The notes: a model not told the origin generated them from the letters alone. A stretch of DNA of 64,000 nt from Nocardia asteroides (GCA_019930625.1 CP082844.1:3162001-3226000); one strand, 5' to 3'; positions 48,516-57,771 are shown, numbered from the stretch's first letter. Translations and numbers: made by a program.

Positions 48516-49640
48516 ATGGATTTCGATCTCACCGATGAACAGGTCATGCTCCGCGACACGGTCCGTGACCTGCTCACCCGCAACTACGACGCCGAATCGC
48601 GGCTGAAGGTCGTCGACTCCGAACTGGGTTGGAGTCGCGACGTATGGCGTCAGCTCGCCGACCTGGGCGTGCTCGGCCTGAGTTTCGCCGAGGAGGACGG
48701 CGGGGTCGGCGCCGGTCCGGTGGAGACCATGGTCGTGCTCGAGGAGGTGGGCCGCAGGCTCGCGCCGGAACCGGTCCTGGACGCGGTGCTGGTGCCCGGC
48801 GGGCTGGTCGCCGCGGCGGGCAGCGCCGAACAGCGGCAGCGGATCCTTCCCGAGGTCGCCTCGGGCACGAAGCTGCTCGCCTTCGCCCATGCCGAGCCGG
48901 GAGTGCGCTGGCCGTCGACCGAGCAGGCCACCACCGCTTCGGTGCAGGGTGATTCGTACACGCTGACCGGTGTGAAGAACCCTGTCCCGCACGGCGACAG
49001 CGCCGAGGAGTTGGTGGTCAGCGCCGCGCTGCCGGACGGCGGTGTGGGGCTGTTCCTGGTCGCGCCGGACGCGCCGGGTGTGGTGCGCAAGCCCTACCGC
49101 ACGGTGGACGGTCAGCGCGGCGCGCAGCTGGAACTGACCGACGCGCCCGCCGAGCGGCTCGGCGAGGCCGAAGCCTCCGAGACGATCGCGTCGGTGCTCA
49201 CGTACGCGCAGGCGAGCCTGTGCGCGGAGTCGATCGGCGCGATGGAAGAGGCGTTGCGGCTGACCGCCGATTACCTCAAGCAGCGCAAGCAGTTCGGCGT
49301 CACCCTGTCGAAGTTCCAGACGCTCACGCAGCGGGCGGCCGACATGTACGTCTCGCTGGAGCTGGCGCGCAGCATGAGCTTGTACGCCACGGCGTCGCTG
49401 GCGGACGGGGCCGACAACCCGGTGATCGCCTCACGCGCACGGCTGCAAGTGGGCCGCGCGGCTCGGCACATCGGGCAGGAGGCCATCCAGATGCACGGTG
49501 GCATCGGCGTCACCGCGGAGTACCCGGTCGGCCACTATGTTGCCCGGCTGACCGCGATCGAGCGCACCCTCGGTAGCGGACTCGAGCACCTGCGGGTGCT
49601 CAGCTCCCGGGTCGGCGAATACGAGCTGCCCGAACTGTAA
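48516..49640 (+). CDS. Acyl-CoA dehydrogenase, partner subunit
   Basis: 374 aa. FAD-binding and helical domains are present (QRKQFGVTLSKFQTLTQRAADMYV, GQEAIQMHGGIGVTAEYPV), while the middle beta domain is divergent, as usual for the smaller subunit of heteromeric ACADs. Tight spacing (9 bp) indicates co-translation with the 390-aa subunit. Confidence 0.9.
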   Translation: MDFDLTDEQVMLRDTVRDLLTRNYDAESRLKVVDSELGWSRDVWRQLADLGVLGLSFAEEDGGVGAGPVETMVVLEEVGRRLAPEPVLDAVLVPGGLVAAAGSAEQRQRILPEVASGTKLLAFAHAEPGVRWPSTEQATTASVQGDSYTLTGVKNPVPHGDSAEELVVSAALPDGGVGLFLVAPDAPGVVRKPYRTVDGQRGAQLELTDAPAERLGEAEASETIASVLTYAQASLCAESIGAMEEALRLTADYLKQRKQFGVTLSKFQTLTQRAADMYVSLELARSMSLYATASLADGADNPVIASRARLQVGRAARHIGQEAIQMHGGIGVTAEYPVGHYVARLTAIERTLGSGLEHLRVLSSRVGEYELPEL

Positions 49641-49647
49641 GGGGTGC

Positions 49648-49678
49648 GGCGGTGGTGCGCGCGTTGCGCACCACCGCC
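49648..49678. terminator. Bidirectional terminator between ACAD pair and lipoprotein
   Basis: 13-bp perfect arms GGCGGTGGTGCGC / GCGCACCACCGCC with loop GCGTT, between two convergent stop codons. Confidence 0.8.
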
Positions 49679-49680
49679 TG

Positions 49681-50115
49681 TCACTCGTCTTCCTCGTCGG
49701 GGTTCGTCCGCAATTGCGGGGGCGCCTCTTCCGACGAATCGTTCGTGGGCGTCCGCGCGGCGGACGGTGGCCTCGGTTCCTCGGGCGGAGCGGCCTGCGA
49801 AGTGTCCTCGTGTGGGTTTCGCGGGGAGGGCTCGGCGGAGGTGCTGCTCATGAAACCCGCGAACGGGGTCGGCCGCTGCTGATTGGCGGGGGCTACCCGC
49901 CAGGTGGGCGAGGGCGGGATGACGACCTTGGGTGTCGTCGGGCCGGTAGTGCTTTCGCGGACCACGGGTTCGGCGTACTCGCCCGCCTTCAGCGGCGGTG
50001 GCGGCACGTAGGTGTCCTGTCTGCCGACGCCGCAGGCGCCGATCAGAATCAGCCCGATGGAAACCGCTCCGGCGGCGATTACCGGACCGGCGATCTTGGT
50101 CCTGCTGCTCTCCAT
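49681..50115 (-). CDS. Small Pro-rich lipoprotein
   Basis: 144 aa. Signal sequence with lipobox LIGAC predicts lipidation at Cys28. The mature protein is Pro/Thr/Glu-rich and disordered with an acidic end (NPDEEDE). It resembles cell-envelope lipoproteins without a known enzyme domain. It shares a 292-bp divergent region with the small membrane protein. Confidence 0.7.
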   Translation of the reverse strand: MESSRTKIAGPVIAAGAVSIGLILIGACGVGRQDTYVPPPPLKAGEYAEPVVRESTTGPTTPKVVIPPSPTWRVAPANQQRPTPFAGFMSSTSAEPSPRNPHEDTSQAAPPEEPRPPSAARTPTNDSSEEAPPQLRTNPDEEDE

Positions 50116-50407
50116 CGGTGACGCTCCTCGTGTGTCTCGAGTGGACTCACCTTACTCGAGGCAGCTCGGCCGAGCGAGGCGAGTGGTCGCTGGGTATACG
50201 CCGGGACGGCGCATATAAAACGGTCCTCATTCAGATATCGAATTGGTCTCTTCGGCGTGTCGCGGGCACGTGTCGCTATCTTCCGGCGTCCCGGAGTCGT
50301 AGCGTGTGTGAGCAAAGTTACGCGTGAGACGCCGGTTTCAGGATGAGAGACACGTTGTGTGAGAACGTGATAGTGGTTCTCTGACCGGCGTCATCGAGGA
50401 GTAGATG

Positions 50408-50689
50408 ATGGGAGCTTACTCGACAGCGGCGCAGCGTGGTTCATCCCACGCCGCAGAGGATGTGGTGTCGGCAACGGCGCAGCATCCCGCGTCGAACCAG
50501 CAGGCACGCACGCTGTCCACGATTCTGTCGCGGACGCTCGCCTGGTTGATCTTCATCGGCGGACTCGTCGGGGCGGTGCTCGGCATCGCCGGGCTGCACG
50601 TCGAAATCACTGTCGCCGGGCTCATTCTGGCGTGCACCGCGGGACTGGTCCTGCTCAAACTCCGCGCCGGAGGCAGCGAAGCGGACTGA
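50408..50689 (+). CDS. Small two-helix membrane protein
   Basis: 93 aa. Two hydrophobic helices (LAWLIFIGGLVGAVLGIAGL and ITVAGLILACTAGLVLL) follow a polar 40-residue N-terminus. GAGGAG at 50396-50401 fits ATG 50408 better than 50405. Function unknown. Confidence 0.7.
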   Translation: MGAYSTAAQRGSSHAAEDVVSATAQHPASNQQARTLSTILSRTLAWLIFIGGLVGAVLGIAGLHVEITVAGLILACTAGLVLLKLRAGGSEAD

Positions 50690-50692
50690 GAA

Positions 50693-50718
50693 ACCGGCCG
50701 GTCGCACTGGTGGCCGGT
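50693..50718 (+). terminator. Terminator after the small membrane protein
   Basis: ACCGGCC / GGCCGGT stem with a 12-nt loop, starting four bases after the TGA. Confidence 0.55.
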
Positions 50719-50777
50719 ACGGTGCCTGGCGCGAGAAACGCGGACGCGCAACACTTCAGGCGCCTACCGTGATCCGC

Positions 50778-51608
50778 ATGAGGATCGAGATCACCACCGA
50801 CGCCGCCGAGTTCCGCTCGGTCGCGGGGTCGTTTCTGCTCCGCGATCCGCTGCGGCACACCGTGATCACCACGAGTGTCGCCAACCACGTCACGGGCATC
50901 GACGCCCCCTCCGAGGCATCGCGCTTCGTCTCGGTCCACGGCGAGGATGGCTCGGTCGTCGGCGCCGCCATGCGCGTGGCCGGCCGTGACGTGTATCTCG
51001 GCGCGCTACCGCCCGACGGAATTCCCGCGGTGGCTCGTGCGCTGGCCGACGTGGTGCCCCAGAGCGCGGGCGTCGAGGGCATCATCGAGGACGCGACCGC
51101 TTTCGCCCAGCACTGGTCCGGACTGCGGGGTAAAGGCTTCCACCGGTCGTACGTCACCCGGCTGCACCGGCTCGGCGCGCTGCGGATCCCGGACGTGGCC
51201 GGAGCGCCCCGCCGAGCCGGGGATTCCGATGTCGCGCTGTGCCGAGACTGGTCGATGGCCATGAACCAGGAGTCCGGGACGCAGTCCGGGCTGGACGAAG
51301 CCGCTATCCGGCGCCGCGTGGAAACGGGCCGCTGGTGGTTGTGGGAACGAGATGGGGAACCGGTGAGCCTTGCCGCCCATCAGATTCCGATCCAGGGTTG
51401 GTCACGGATCGGGCCCGTCTACACCCCGCCGGACGCGCGCGGGCACGGTTACGCCAGTGCGGTCACCGCGCACGTCGCCAAGCTGCTGCGAGCCCAGAGC
51501 CTGGATGTCTGTCTGTTCGCCGACATCGCCAACGCCACGGCCAACCGGATCTACCGGTCGATGGGCTTTCATCCCACCCATGAGTTCGCCCACTACGTCT
51601 TCGACTAG
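50778..51608 (+). CDS. GNAT family N-acetyltransferase
   Basis: 276 aa. The C-terminal half carries the acetyl-CoA loop PPDARGHGYASAV and the NRIYRSMGFHP end typical of GNAT; the first half is a degenerate GNAT-like domain (DGSVVGAAMRVAG). GTG 50769 is an alternative start; neither has a clear ribosome site. Its TAG shares the CTAG palindrome with the stop of the convergent kinase. Confidence 0.82.
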   Translation: MRIEITTDAAEFRSVAGSFLLRDPLRHTVITTSVANHVTGIDAPSEASRFVSVHGEDGSVVGAAMRVAGRDVYLGALPPDGIPAVARALADVVPQSAGVEGIIEDATAFAQHWSGLRGKGFHRSYVTRLHRLGALRIPDVAGAPRRAGDSDVALCRDWSMAMNQESGTQSGLDEAAIRRRVETGRWWLWERDGEPVSLAAHQIPIQGWSRIGPVYTPPDARGHGYASAVTAHVAKLLRAQSLDVCLFADIANATANRIYRSMGFHPTHEFAHYVFD

Positions 51609-53311
51609 CCCTCGGCCCGGACGGCCCCGCGGGGCCGCGGTGAACCGCGCGAACACCGGCGCGAGGCTCGGCGGGCGGGAACTCGATTCAGCGGCGCGGA
51701 TTTCCACCAGTCCATGAACTCGGCGTGGGTGGCGATGAATCCGGTGCTGTACATCAGCATGGCCGCGCGGCCCGGGTCCGAGGAGAACGCGGTCACCATC
51801 CGCGGCCGGAGATTTCGGCTGTCGCGCAAGGTGTAGTTCGTATAGCTGTGGCCGCTGTCGTTGGTAGCGGTCGCGCGATCGTTGGCAGGCAAGGCATCGA
51901 GAACCGCCTGAGCGTCGGCGGGGGAGCCGTAGAGGTAGAAGTCGAAGGACGCCTTGTTCTGCCCGCCGAAGCAGCTCCACATCGCCACCCACGCGCCGAA
52001 GCCGGGGTCCTCGTGGTCGCTCGTCGCCGGGGAATCCGGTGCGTGGGCGAAACAGCCCGCTTTGTGGTATCCGGTTCCGGAGTGCACCAGGCGCTGGGCG
52101 GAGGTCTCCGGCAGCATGTCCGGGAACGCGGCGCTCAGCTCGGCCGCGCGGGCGCCTATCGTGGCTCGATCCGTGGTGGCGGAGACGGTCGTCGGCGGAT
52201 GCCTGGTAACCGATGGCGCGGTGGCGGCGGTGTGCTGCGGGCGCTCGGTCGTCGTCGGTCCGGCGGAGCTGGGGGAGCTGACGCTGCTGAAGACGACCGC
52301 GACGATGACGACGGTCAGGCCGAGCACGAACAGCAAACCGAGCCAGCCGCCCACCGAAGCGTGCCAGCGGGAACGCCGTGCCGGGCCGAGATAGGCGCGT
52401 GCGGGACGTTGCGGGATCTCCGCGTCGGTCCGCGGCGGCGGCCGGTTCGGCAGGGGCGGCGGCGGCGGCCACGGCGCCGCGGTTGCGGTCAGGGCCTGCC
52501 ACGCGGCGACGGCGAACTCGGTGCAGGAGTCGAAGCGACCTGCCGCGTGTTTGGCCATCGCTTTGGCCAGCACGGCGTCCAGCGCCGGCGGCAACCCGTG
52601 CCGCGACCTGCTGACCGGTGGCGGCGGTGCGCTGAGGTGGCCTTGGATCACCGCCACCGGATTGGTGGCGTCGAACGGCACGGTGCCGGTCAGTAACCGG
52701 AACAGCGTGCAGGCCAGCGAATACTGGTCGGCGCGGTGATCCAGCGGCGCGCCGGACAGCTGCTCCGGCGCGGCGTAGGCCAGTGTGGCGGTGAAAGTCC
52801 CGGTCTGGGTGAGCCGTCCGGTGTCGTCCCGGAATCGGGCGATGCCGAAGTCGCCGAGAAAGACGCGCTCCTCACCGCCCTCGCCGCGCTCGAGCAGAAT
52901 GTTCGCCGGTTTCACGTCGCGGTGCAGCACGCCGCGGCTGTGCGCGAAGTCCAGCGCCTTGGCGGTTTCCGCGATGATCTGTACCGCCCGCAGCGGCGAC
53001 AGCGTCCATGCGTCCAGCGCCGCGGCGTCGGTGCCGTCGATGTAGCGCATGGAGATCCACAGCCGATCGCCTTCGACGCCTCGGTCGAACACCGGGACGA
53101 TGTTCGGGTGGTCCAGCCGCGCGACGAGATCGGCTTCCCGCTCGAAGCGGGTACGGATCTCCGTGTCGTCGAACAGCTCCGGGTTCAACAGCTTCATCGC
53201 TGTCAACCGGGGCAACCGCGGATGCCGCGCCAGGTACACCGATCCCATCCCGCCGCGGCCGAGCAGGCGTTCGATGGTGTATCCCGCGAAGACCTCACCG
53301 GTACGCAGCAC
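51605..53311 (-). CDS. PknH-like membrane Ser/Thr protein kinase with stop-codon read-through extension
   Basis: 568 aa. Kinase motifs: LLGRGGMGSVYLA, AMKLL lysine, HRDVKPANIL, GDFGIARF, AAPEQL. A TM helix (WLGLLFVLGLTVVIVAVVF, about 330-348) leads to an outer domain of ~180 residues with two Cys (GCFAHA, WSCFGG), like its neighbour and the PknH sensor. The paralog ends at SAPLN-stop; here AAT is followed by CGA (51683-51685) where the paralog has TGA, adding 26 Arg-rich residues to the TAG at 51605, which overlaps the GNAT stop. Confidence 0.9.
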   Translation of the reverse strand: MLRTGEVFAGYTIERLLGRGGMGSVYLARHPRLPRLTAMKLLNPELFDDTEIRTRFEREADLVARLDHPNIVPVFDRGVEGDRLWISMRYIDGTDAAALDAWTLSPLRAVQIIAETAKALDFAHSRGVLHRDVKPANILLERGEGGEERVFLGDFGIARFRDDTGRLTQTGTFTATLAYAAPEQLSGAPLDHRADQYSLACTLFRLLTGTVPFDATNPVAVIQGHLSAPPPPVSRSRHGLPPALDAVLAKAMAKHAAGRFDSCTEFAVAAWQALTATAAPWPPPPPLPNRPPPRTDAEIPQRPARAYLGPARRSRWHASVGGWLGLLFVLGLTVVIVAVVFSSVSSPSSAGPTTTERPQHTAATAPSVTRHPPTTVSATTDRATIGARAAELSAAFPDMLPETSAQRLVHSGTGYHKAGCFAHAPDSPATSDHEDPGFGAWVAMWSCFGGQNKASFDFYLYGSPADAQAVLDALPANDRATATNDSGHSYTNYTLRDSRNLRPRMVTAFSSDPGRAAMLMYSTGFIATHAEFMDWWKSAPLNRVPARRASRRCSRGSPRPRGAVRAEG

Positions 53312-53314
53312 GGG

Positions 53315-55108
53315 TCAGTTCAGCGGAGCCGAGCGCCACCAGCGCAGCAGCTCGTCGATGGTGGTGTGGCTGAAGCCGTCGGTGTACATCAGGTATTGGG
53401 TCCGATCCGGATCACCGGTGAACGCGGTGACCATCTTGGCGCCGTCGTCCACGTACTTGTAGTTGGTGTAGGACTTTCCGCCGTTGGTGTCCGTCGACTT
53501 GGTGGCCGAGGAGGGCAGGCCCTTCAGCACCGCCTGCACGTCGGCCGGGGTCTTGTAGGCGTAGATGCGGTAGTACGGATCCTCGTTGTTGCCACCCTTG
53601 AAGCAGCGCCACTGCGCGGCCCAGTCGCCGAAATCCGGCTCGCCCTTGGACGGCGACGGTGGCGAACTCGATGAGGCCAGCCAGCATTCGGCGCCGTTGT
53701 ACCCGACATCCTCGGTCTTGGAGGCGGGCACCATCCGCGGGAACTCCGCGCTGACCGACTCCGGGGTCGCCTCGACCAGGTTCGGCTTCACCGCCGAGGT
53801 GGTCGTGGCGCCCGCGTTGTTCGACCCCGAATCCGAGGTCGCGCCGATGATGCCGAGCACAACCAGGATCAGCACGACGACGCCCACCGCCGAACCGACG
53901 ATCAGGCCGGTGTTCTTCTTGGGCGGTGATCCGGCCGAGGGATAGGTGTGCGCACCGTGCGGCGGCGCCGGCGGGGCGCCGAAGGCGGAGAACCCGGATT
54001 GCTGGTGGGTGTAGGGGTTGGTGGCCGTCGGGTGCGGCCCGGAGTTCACCACCGGAGTGGGCGGTGCGGGCGCGGCCGACGCGGCGAGCGAGGTGGGCCC
54101 GCTGGTATGCGGAGCGTGCGTCTGGTGCCCCGGGCCGCTGACGTAGTGGCCCACCGGATACGGCGACCCGGTAGTCGGGATCTGCGGCCCTGTGGTCGGG
54201 CGCGGCCCGGTGGTCGGGTGCGGTGGACCGGTGACCGGGCGGGGACCGCCCACCACCGGCATCGATGGCGCGCTCGACCCGGTCAGCGCCTGCTTGGCTG
54301 CCGCGGCGAACTCCGCGCAACTGCCGTACCGGTCGTCGGGCCGCTTGGCCATCGCCTTGGCCAGGACGCCGTCCAGGGCGAACGGCAGTCCCGGCCGGAC
54401 ACTGCTCAGCGCGGGCGGCGCTCCTTGCAGATGTCCTTGGATGACCGCGGCGGGGTTCGTCGCGGAGAAAGGGCCCGTGCCGGTGAACAACCAGAACAGC
54501 GAGCAGGCCAGCGAGTACTGGTCGGAGCGGTGATCGAGTGAGACGCCGGTGAGCTGTTCGGGCGAGGCGTAGGCCAACGTCGCGGTGAAGGTGCCGGTCT
54601 GCGTGAGGTGACCGGTGTCGTCGCGCAGCCGGGCGATGCCGAAGTCGGTGAGGTAGACCCGCTCACCACGACCCGCGCTGGAGCGGGCCAGCAGGATGTT
54701 GGCGGGTTTCACGTCACGGTGCAGCACCCCGCTGCCGTGCGCGTAGTCCAGCGCGTCGGCGGTCTCCTTGATGATCTGCACCGCGCGTTCGGGCGGCAGC
54801 GATCTCGGTTCCACCGAGGCGGCGTCGATGCCGTCGATGTACTGCATCGAAATCCACAGCTGCTCGTCCTCGAGGCCGCGGTCGTAAACCGTGACGATGT
54901 TGGGGTGATCGAGCTGGGCGACCAGATCCGCCTCCCGTTCGAACCGCGCCCGCACCTCCTTGTCGAAGAACATCTCCCGATTCAGCAGCTTCAGCGCGGT
55001 CATCCGCGGCAGCCGCGGATGTTTCGCCAGATATACCGAACCCATGCCACCGCGCCCGAGTTGCCGCTCGATGACATAGCCGGCGAAAACGTCACCGCTG
55101 GCCAGCAT
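53315..55108 (-). CDS. PknH-like membrane Ser/Thr protein kinase
   Basis: 597 aa. LGRGGMGSVYLA, ALKLL lysine, HRDVKPANILL, TDFGIARL and ASPEQL (Ser in place of the usual Ala of APE). The juxtamembrane region is rich in repeated TGPRPTTGP-like units, followed by a TM helix (GLIVGSAVGVVVLILVVLGI) and an extracellular sensor with two Cys (ECWLAS, WRCFKG). ATG start at 55108. The next kinase begins 3 bp after its stop, so at least these two share a transcript. Confidence 0.92.
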   Translation of the reverse strand: MLASGDVFAGYVIERQLGRGGMGSVYLAKHPRLPRMTALKLLNREMFFDKEVRARFEREADLVAQLDHPNIVTVYDRGLEDEQLWISMQYIDGIDAASVEPRSLPPERAVQIIKETADALDYAHGSGVLHRDVKPANILLARSSAGRGERVYLTDFGIARLRDDTGHLTQTGTFTATLAYASPEQLTGVSLDHRSDQYSLACSLFWLFTGTGPFSATNPAAVIQGHLQGAPPALSSVRPGLPFALDGVLAKAMAKRPDDRYGSCAEFAAAAKQALTGSSAPSMPVVGGPRPVTGPPHPTTGPRPTTGPQIPTTGSPYPVGHYVSGPGHQTHAPHTSGPTSLAASAAPAPPTPVVNSGPHPTATNPYTHQQSGFSAFGAPPAPPHGAHTYPSAGSPPKKNTGLIVGSAVGVVVLILVVLGIIGATSDSGSNNAGATTTSAVKPNLVEATPESVSAEFPRMVPASKTEDVGYNGAECWLASSSSPPSPSKGEPDFGDWAAQWRCFKGGNNEDPYYRIYAYKTPADVQAVLKGLPSSATKSTDTNGGKSYTNYKYVDDGAKMVTAFTGDPDRTQYLMYTDGFSHTTIDELLRWWRSAPLN

Positions 55109-55234
55109 GACTGCTCCACTTCCCGCCGCGCGCCGGGACCCACCGGCGAACAGGCGTACAGCATAAGAACGCGCGGTCCGGGATGGGCCCGACCACGGAA
55201 AACATCGAAACCATAGCAGTAGTCGCGCCCCCGC

Positions 55235-56374
55235 CTATCGGTCGTCGAGTGTGGTGACGCGCGGGCGATCGACGGAAACCGGCCCGCCCGGCGGGGGCCG
55301 GGGGTCCGGCGGTTGCTGGTGTGGCCGCACCGCCGATCCCGGGCGTATGGGCAGATTCGGCAACTCGATGAGGCCGGGATGAACGGGGCGGCGCGGCGGC
55401 GGAAAGCTCGGGCGCGGGGTAGGCGGCGGAGGTGGTTGGGGCCTCGCACGGGGCTGCGCGGGCGGCGTCCGGTGCATCGGCGCGGGCGGGTGCCCTTCGG
55501 GGTGGATGCCGTGCAGCGGTGTCGCCCGGTGCCCGCCGGGATATCCGTGAAGGGCATGCTTGGCCGCGGCGGCGAACTCGGCGCAACTGGTGAAGCGATC
55601 CGCGGGCCGCTTGGCCATGGCACGTGCCAGCACCGGATCCAGCGCGGGCGGCAGGCCCGGACGCATCCGGCTCAGCATCGGGATCGGCGCGTGCAGATGG
55701 TTGTCGACCACGGCCGCCGGATTGGTGCCCGGATACGGCGGCGCGCCGGTGAGCAACCAGAACAGCGTGCACGCCAGCGAGTACTGATCGGCGCGGTCGT
55801 CCAGCGGCTGACCGATCAGTTGCTCCGGCGCGCCGAAGGCGAGGGTCGCGGTGATCGTGCCCGCCGAGCTGATCGTGGTCTCCGCGCCGCGGATACCGGC
55901 GATACCGAAATCGGTGAGCAGCACCCGCTCCGGCTGCCCGATCGGCGCCTTGGCCAGCAGGATGTTGGCCGGTTTCACGTCGCGGTGCAGCACCTGGTTG
56001 GCGTGCGCGTGATCGAGCGCCGCGGCGGTGTCGGCCACGATCTGCACCGCGCGTCCGGGAGCGAGCACGTCGACGTCCGCGCAGGAGGCGTCCGAGCCGG
56101 GCACGTACTGCATGGAGATCCACAGCTGCCGGTCCTCCGCGCCGCGATCGAACACCGTGACGATGTTCGGGTGGTCGAGCCGCGCGACCAGATCGGCCTC
56201 GCGCTCGAATCGGCGGCGGCTGCCGGCGTCGGCGTACAGATCCCGTTGGAGCAGCTTCAGCGCCGTCATGCGGGGCAGCCGAGGATGCCGGGCCAGGTAC
56301 ACGGTGCCCATACCGCCATGGCCGAGGACGCGTTTGATGACGTAGCCCGCGAACACATCGCCGGTCTGCAACAC
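55235..56374 (-). CDS. Soluble Ser/Thr protein kinase with Pro-rich tail
   Basis: 379 aa. LGHGGMGTVYLA, ALKLL lysine, HRDVKPANILL, TDFGIAGI and GAPEQL. After about residue 270 the chain is Pro/Arg/His-rich with no membrane helix, unlike its two downstream relatives. GTG 56374 (MLQTGDVF) matches paralog starts and follows AAGGGGG by seven nucleotides. It heads a three-kinase array on the minus strand. Confidence 0.88.
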   Translation of the reverse strand: MLQTGDVFAGYVIKRVLGHGGMGTVYLARHPRLPRMTALKLLQRDLYADAGSRRRFEREADLVARLDHPNIVTVFDRGAEDRQLWISMQYVPGSDASCADVDVLAPGRAVQIVADTAAALDHAHANQVLHRDVKPANILLAKAPIGQPERVLLTDFGIAGIRGAETTISSAGTITATLAFGAPEQLIGQPLDDRADQYSLACTLFWLLTGAPPYPGTNPAAVVDNHLHAPIPMLSRMRPGLPPALDPVLARAMAKRPADRFTSCAEFAAAAKHALHGYPGGHRATPLHGIHPEGHPPAPMHRTPPAQPRARPQPPPPPTPRPSFPPPRRPVHPGLIELPNLPIRPGSAVRPHQQPPDPRPPPGGPVSVDRPRVTTLDDR

Positions 56375-56497
56375 CGTTACACCCCCTTGTCGAGTGAATC
56401 GCGCGGACACTATCCATGTATCTCGCCGAACCGTCGGGATGCAACAGTCGCGGCGCAACCTCGATGGTTGTCGGTAGCAGCCAGTACTGTGGCGCGC

Positions 56498-57268
56498 ATG
56501 CGCATTGGAGCACATGTCCGGCTCGACAGCGACCCGATCGGTTTCGGGGAGAAGCTCGGCGCCGACGTCATCCAGATGTTCGTGGTCGATCCGCAGAGCT
56601 GGGACAAACCCACCTCGCATCCGCGGACCGAGGAGATCCTCGCGAGCCCGATCGAGGTCGTGGTGCATTCCTCCTATCAGATCAACGTCGCTAGCCTGAA
56701 CAACCGGCTGCGCATGCCCTCTCGCAACGCGGTCGCGCAGCAGGCGAAGGCAGCCGCCGAACTCGGCGCCTTCGGCCTGGTGGTGCATGGAGGGCACGTG
56801 CGTTCCGACGCCGAACTGGACACCGGAATCGACAACTGGCGCAAGTTGTTCGAGCGGCAGCAGGACAAGGGCGGTTTCGCGGTGCCGATCCTGATCGAGA
56901 ACACCGCGGGCGGCAATCACGCCATGGCCAGGCATTTCGACTCCATCGCCCGGCTGTGGGACGCGGTCGGCGACTACGGCGCCGGTTTCTGCCTGGACAC
57001 CTGCCACGCCTGGGCGGGTGGTGAGGAACTGGTCGGCGTCGTCGACCGGATCAAGGCGATCACCGGACGGATCGACCTGGTGCACCTGAACTCCTCCCGC
57101 GACGAGTTCGACTCCGGCGCCGACCGGCACGCCAACTTCGCCGATGGCACCATCGACCCGCAACTGCTCGCCGAGGTGTGCCGGACGGCGGGCGCCCCCG
57201 TGGTCCTGGAAACCCCGGCCGACGGACTCGCGGAGGATCTGGCGTATCTGCGCGAGTGCTGTGTTTGA
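56498..57268 (+). CDS. nfo: Deoxyribonuclease IV (AP endonuclease, EndoIV family)
   Basis: 256 aa. TIM-barrel metal ligands appear in order: [58 protein letters not shown] and VLETP. It cleaves DNA 5' of abasic sites in base excision repair. ATG 56498 is conserved (MRIGAHV). Divergent to the kinase array; a short hairpin follows its stop. Confidence 0.93.
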   Translation: MRIGAHVRLDSDPIGFGEKLGADVIQMFVVDPQSWDKPTSHPRTEEILASPIEVVVHSSYQINVASLNNRLRMPSRNAVAQQAKAAAELGAFGLVVHGGHVRSDAELDTGIDNWRKLFERQQDKGGFAVPILIENTAGGNHAMARHFDSIARLWDAVGDYGAGFCLDTCHAWAGGEELVGVVDRIKAITGRIDLVHLNSSRDEFDSGADRHANFADGTIDPQLLAEVCRTAGAPVVLETPADGLAEDLAYLRECCV

Positions 57269-57271
57269 TGT

Positions 57272-57290
57272 GCAGCGCCTGCGGCGCTGC
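57272..57290 (+). terminator. Hairpin after nfo
   Basis: GCAGCGC / GCGCTGC stem (57272-57278, 57284-57290) three bases after the stop. It is also the outer part of the 30-bp repeat found inverted at 58772. Confidence 0.55.
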
Positions 57291-57301
57291 GTGTTCGCGG
57301 C
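57272..57301 (+). repeat. 30-bp inverted repeat, left copy
   Basis: Its reverse complement matches 58772-58801 at 29 of 30 positions. The pair brackets the dioxygenase gene. Confidence 0.9.
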
Positions 57302-57387
57302 CCCGGGAAGTCTCGCGTCCCAGCGACCGAGACTCGCGCCTGCGGCGCATGCGCTTCGGTCGCTGGGACGCGAGACGGGCCGCGAAC
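57293..57387. repeat. Long hairpin-forming inverted repeat
   Basis: Inner arms of 21 bp are perfectly complementary (57310-57330 and 57356-57376, core CGCGTCCCAGCGACCGA). Outer arms of 11 bp (57293-57303 GTTCGCGGCCC, 57377-57387) extend the stem past a 6-nt one-sided bulge. Loop of 25 nt. Confidence 0.9.
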
Positions 57388-57410
57388 AGCGCTCGTAAGA
57401 CTCGCACCCG

Positions 57411-57710
57411 ACGGGGCTGGGTCTGCTTCGGTTGTATCGAGTCTGTGGGCCGGTGCGGCGGGGAGCGGTCTTGCGGTGCTGTGCGCGGTGTCGCGGGTGG
57501 GATGAACGGTGCTGGTACGGCTTGTACTGGACGGGGCTGGGTCTGCTTCGGTCGTCTCGAATCTATGGATCGGTGCGGCGAAGACCGATCTCCCGGCGCT
57601 GTGTCCGATGTGCGGTGGGTGAACGGTGCTCACGGGACTCGCGCTGGACGGGTCCGGGCTGCTCCGCTCGTCCCGTGTTGTGATCAGTGCGACGAAAACC
57701 CTGGTCGGCG
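57411..57710. repeat. Imperfect tandem repeat, ~120-bp unit, 2.5 copies
   Basis: Units begin at 57411, 57531 and 57648. The first 22 bp of units 1 and 2 are identical (core ACGGGGCTGGGTCTGCTTCG); unit 3 is degenerate and breaks off near 57710. The frame upstream of the dioxygenase stays open through it but gives Cys/Gly/Arg-rich sequence with no codon signature, so I treat 57269-57771 as non-coding. Confidence 0.85.
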
Positions 57711-57771
57711 GGGTGGTTTCGGTGATGTGCTCCAACGAGCAGTAACCGATCTCGACAGCGAAGGTGATCTT

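Noticed and set aside
57178..57771. N-terminal extension of the dioxygenase through the tandem repeats
   Set aside because: The frame is open but yields Cys/Gly/Arg-rich repeats; the known family length and a ribosome site fit ATG 57772.
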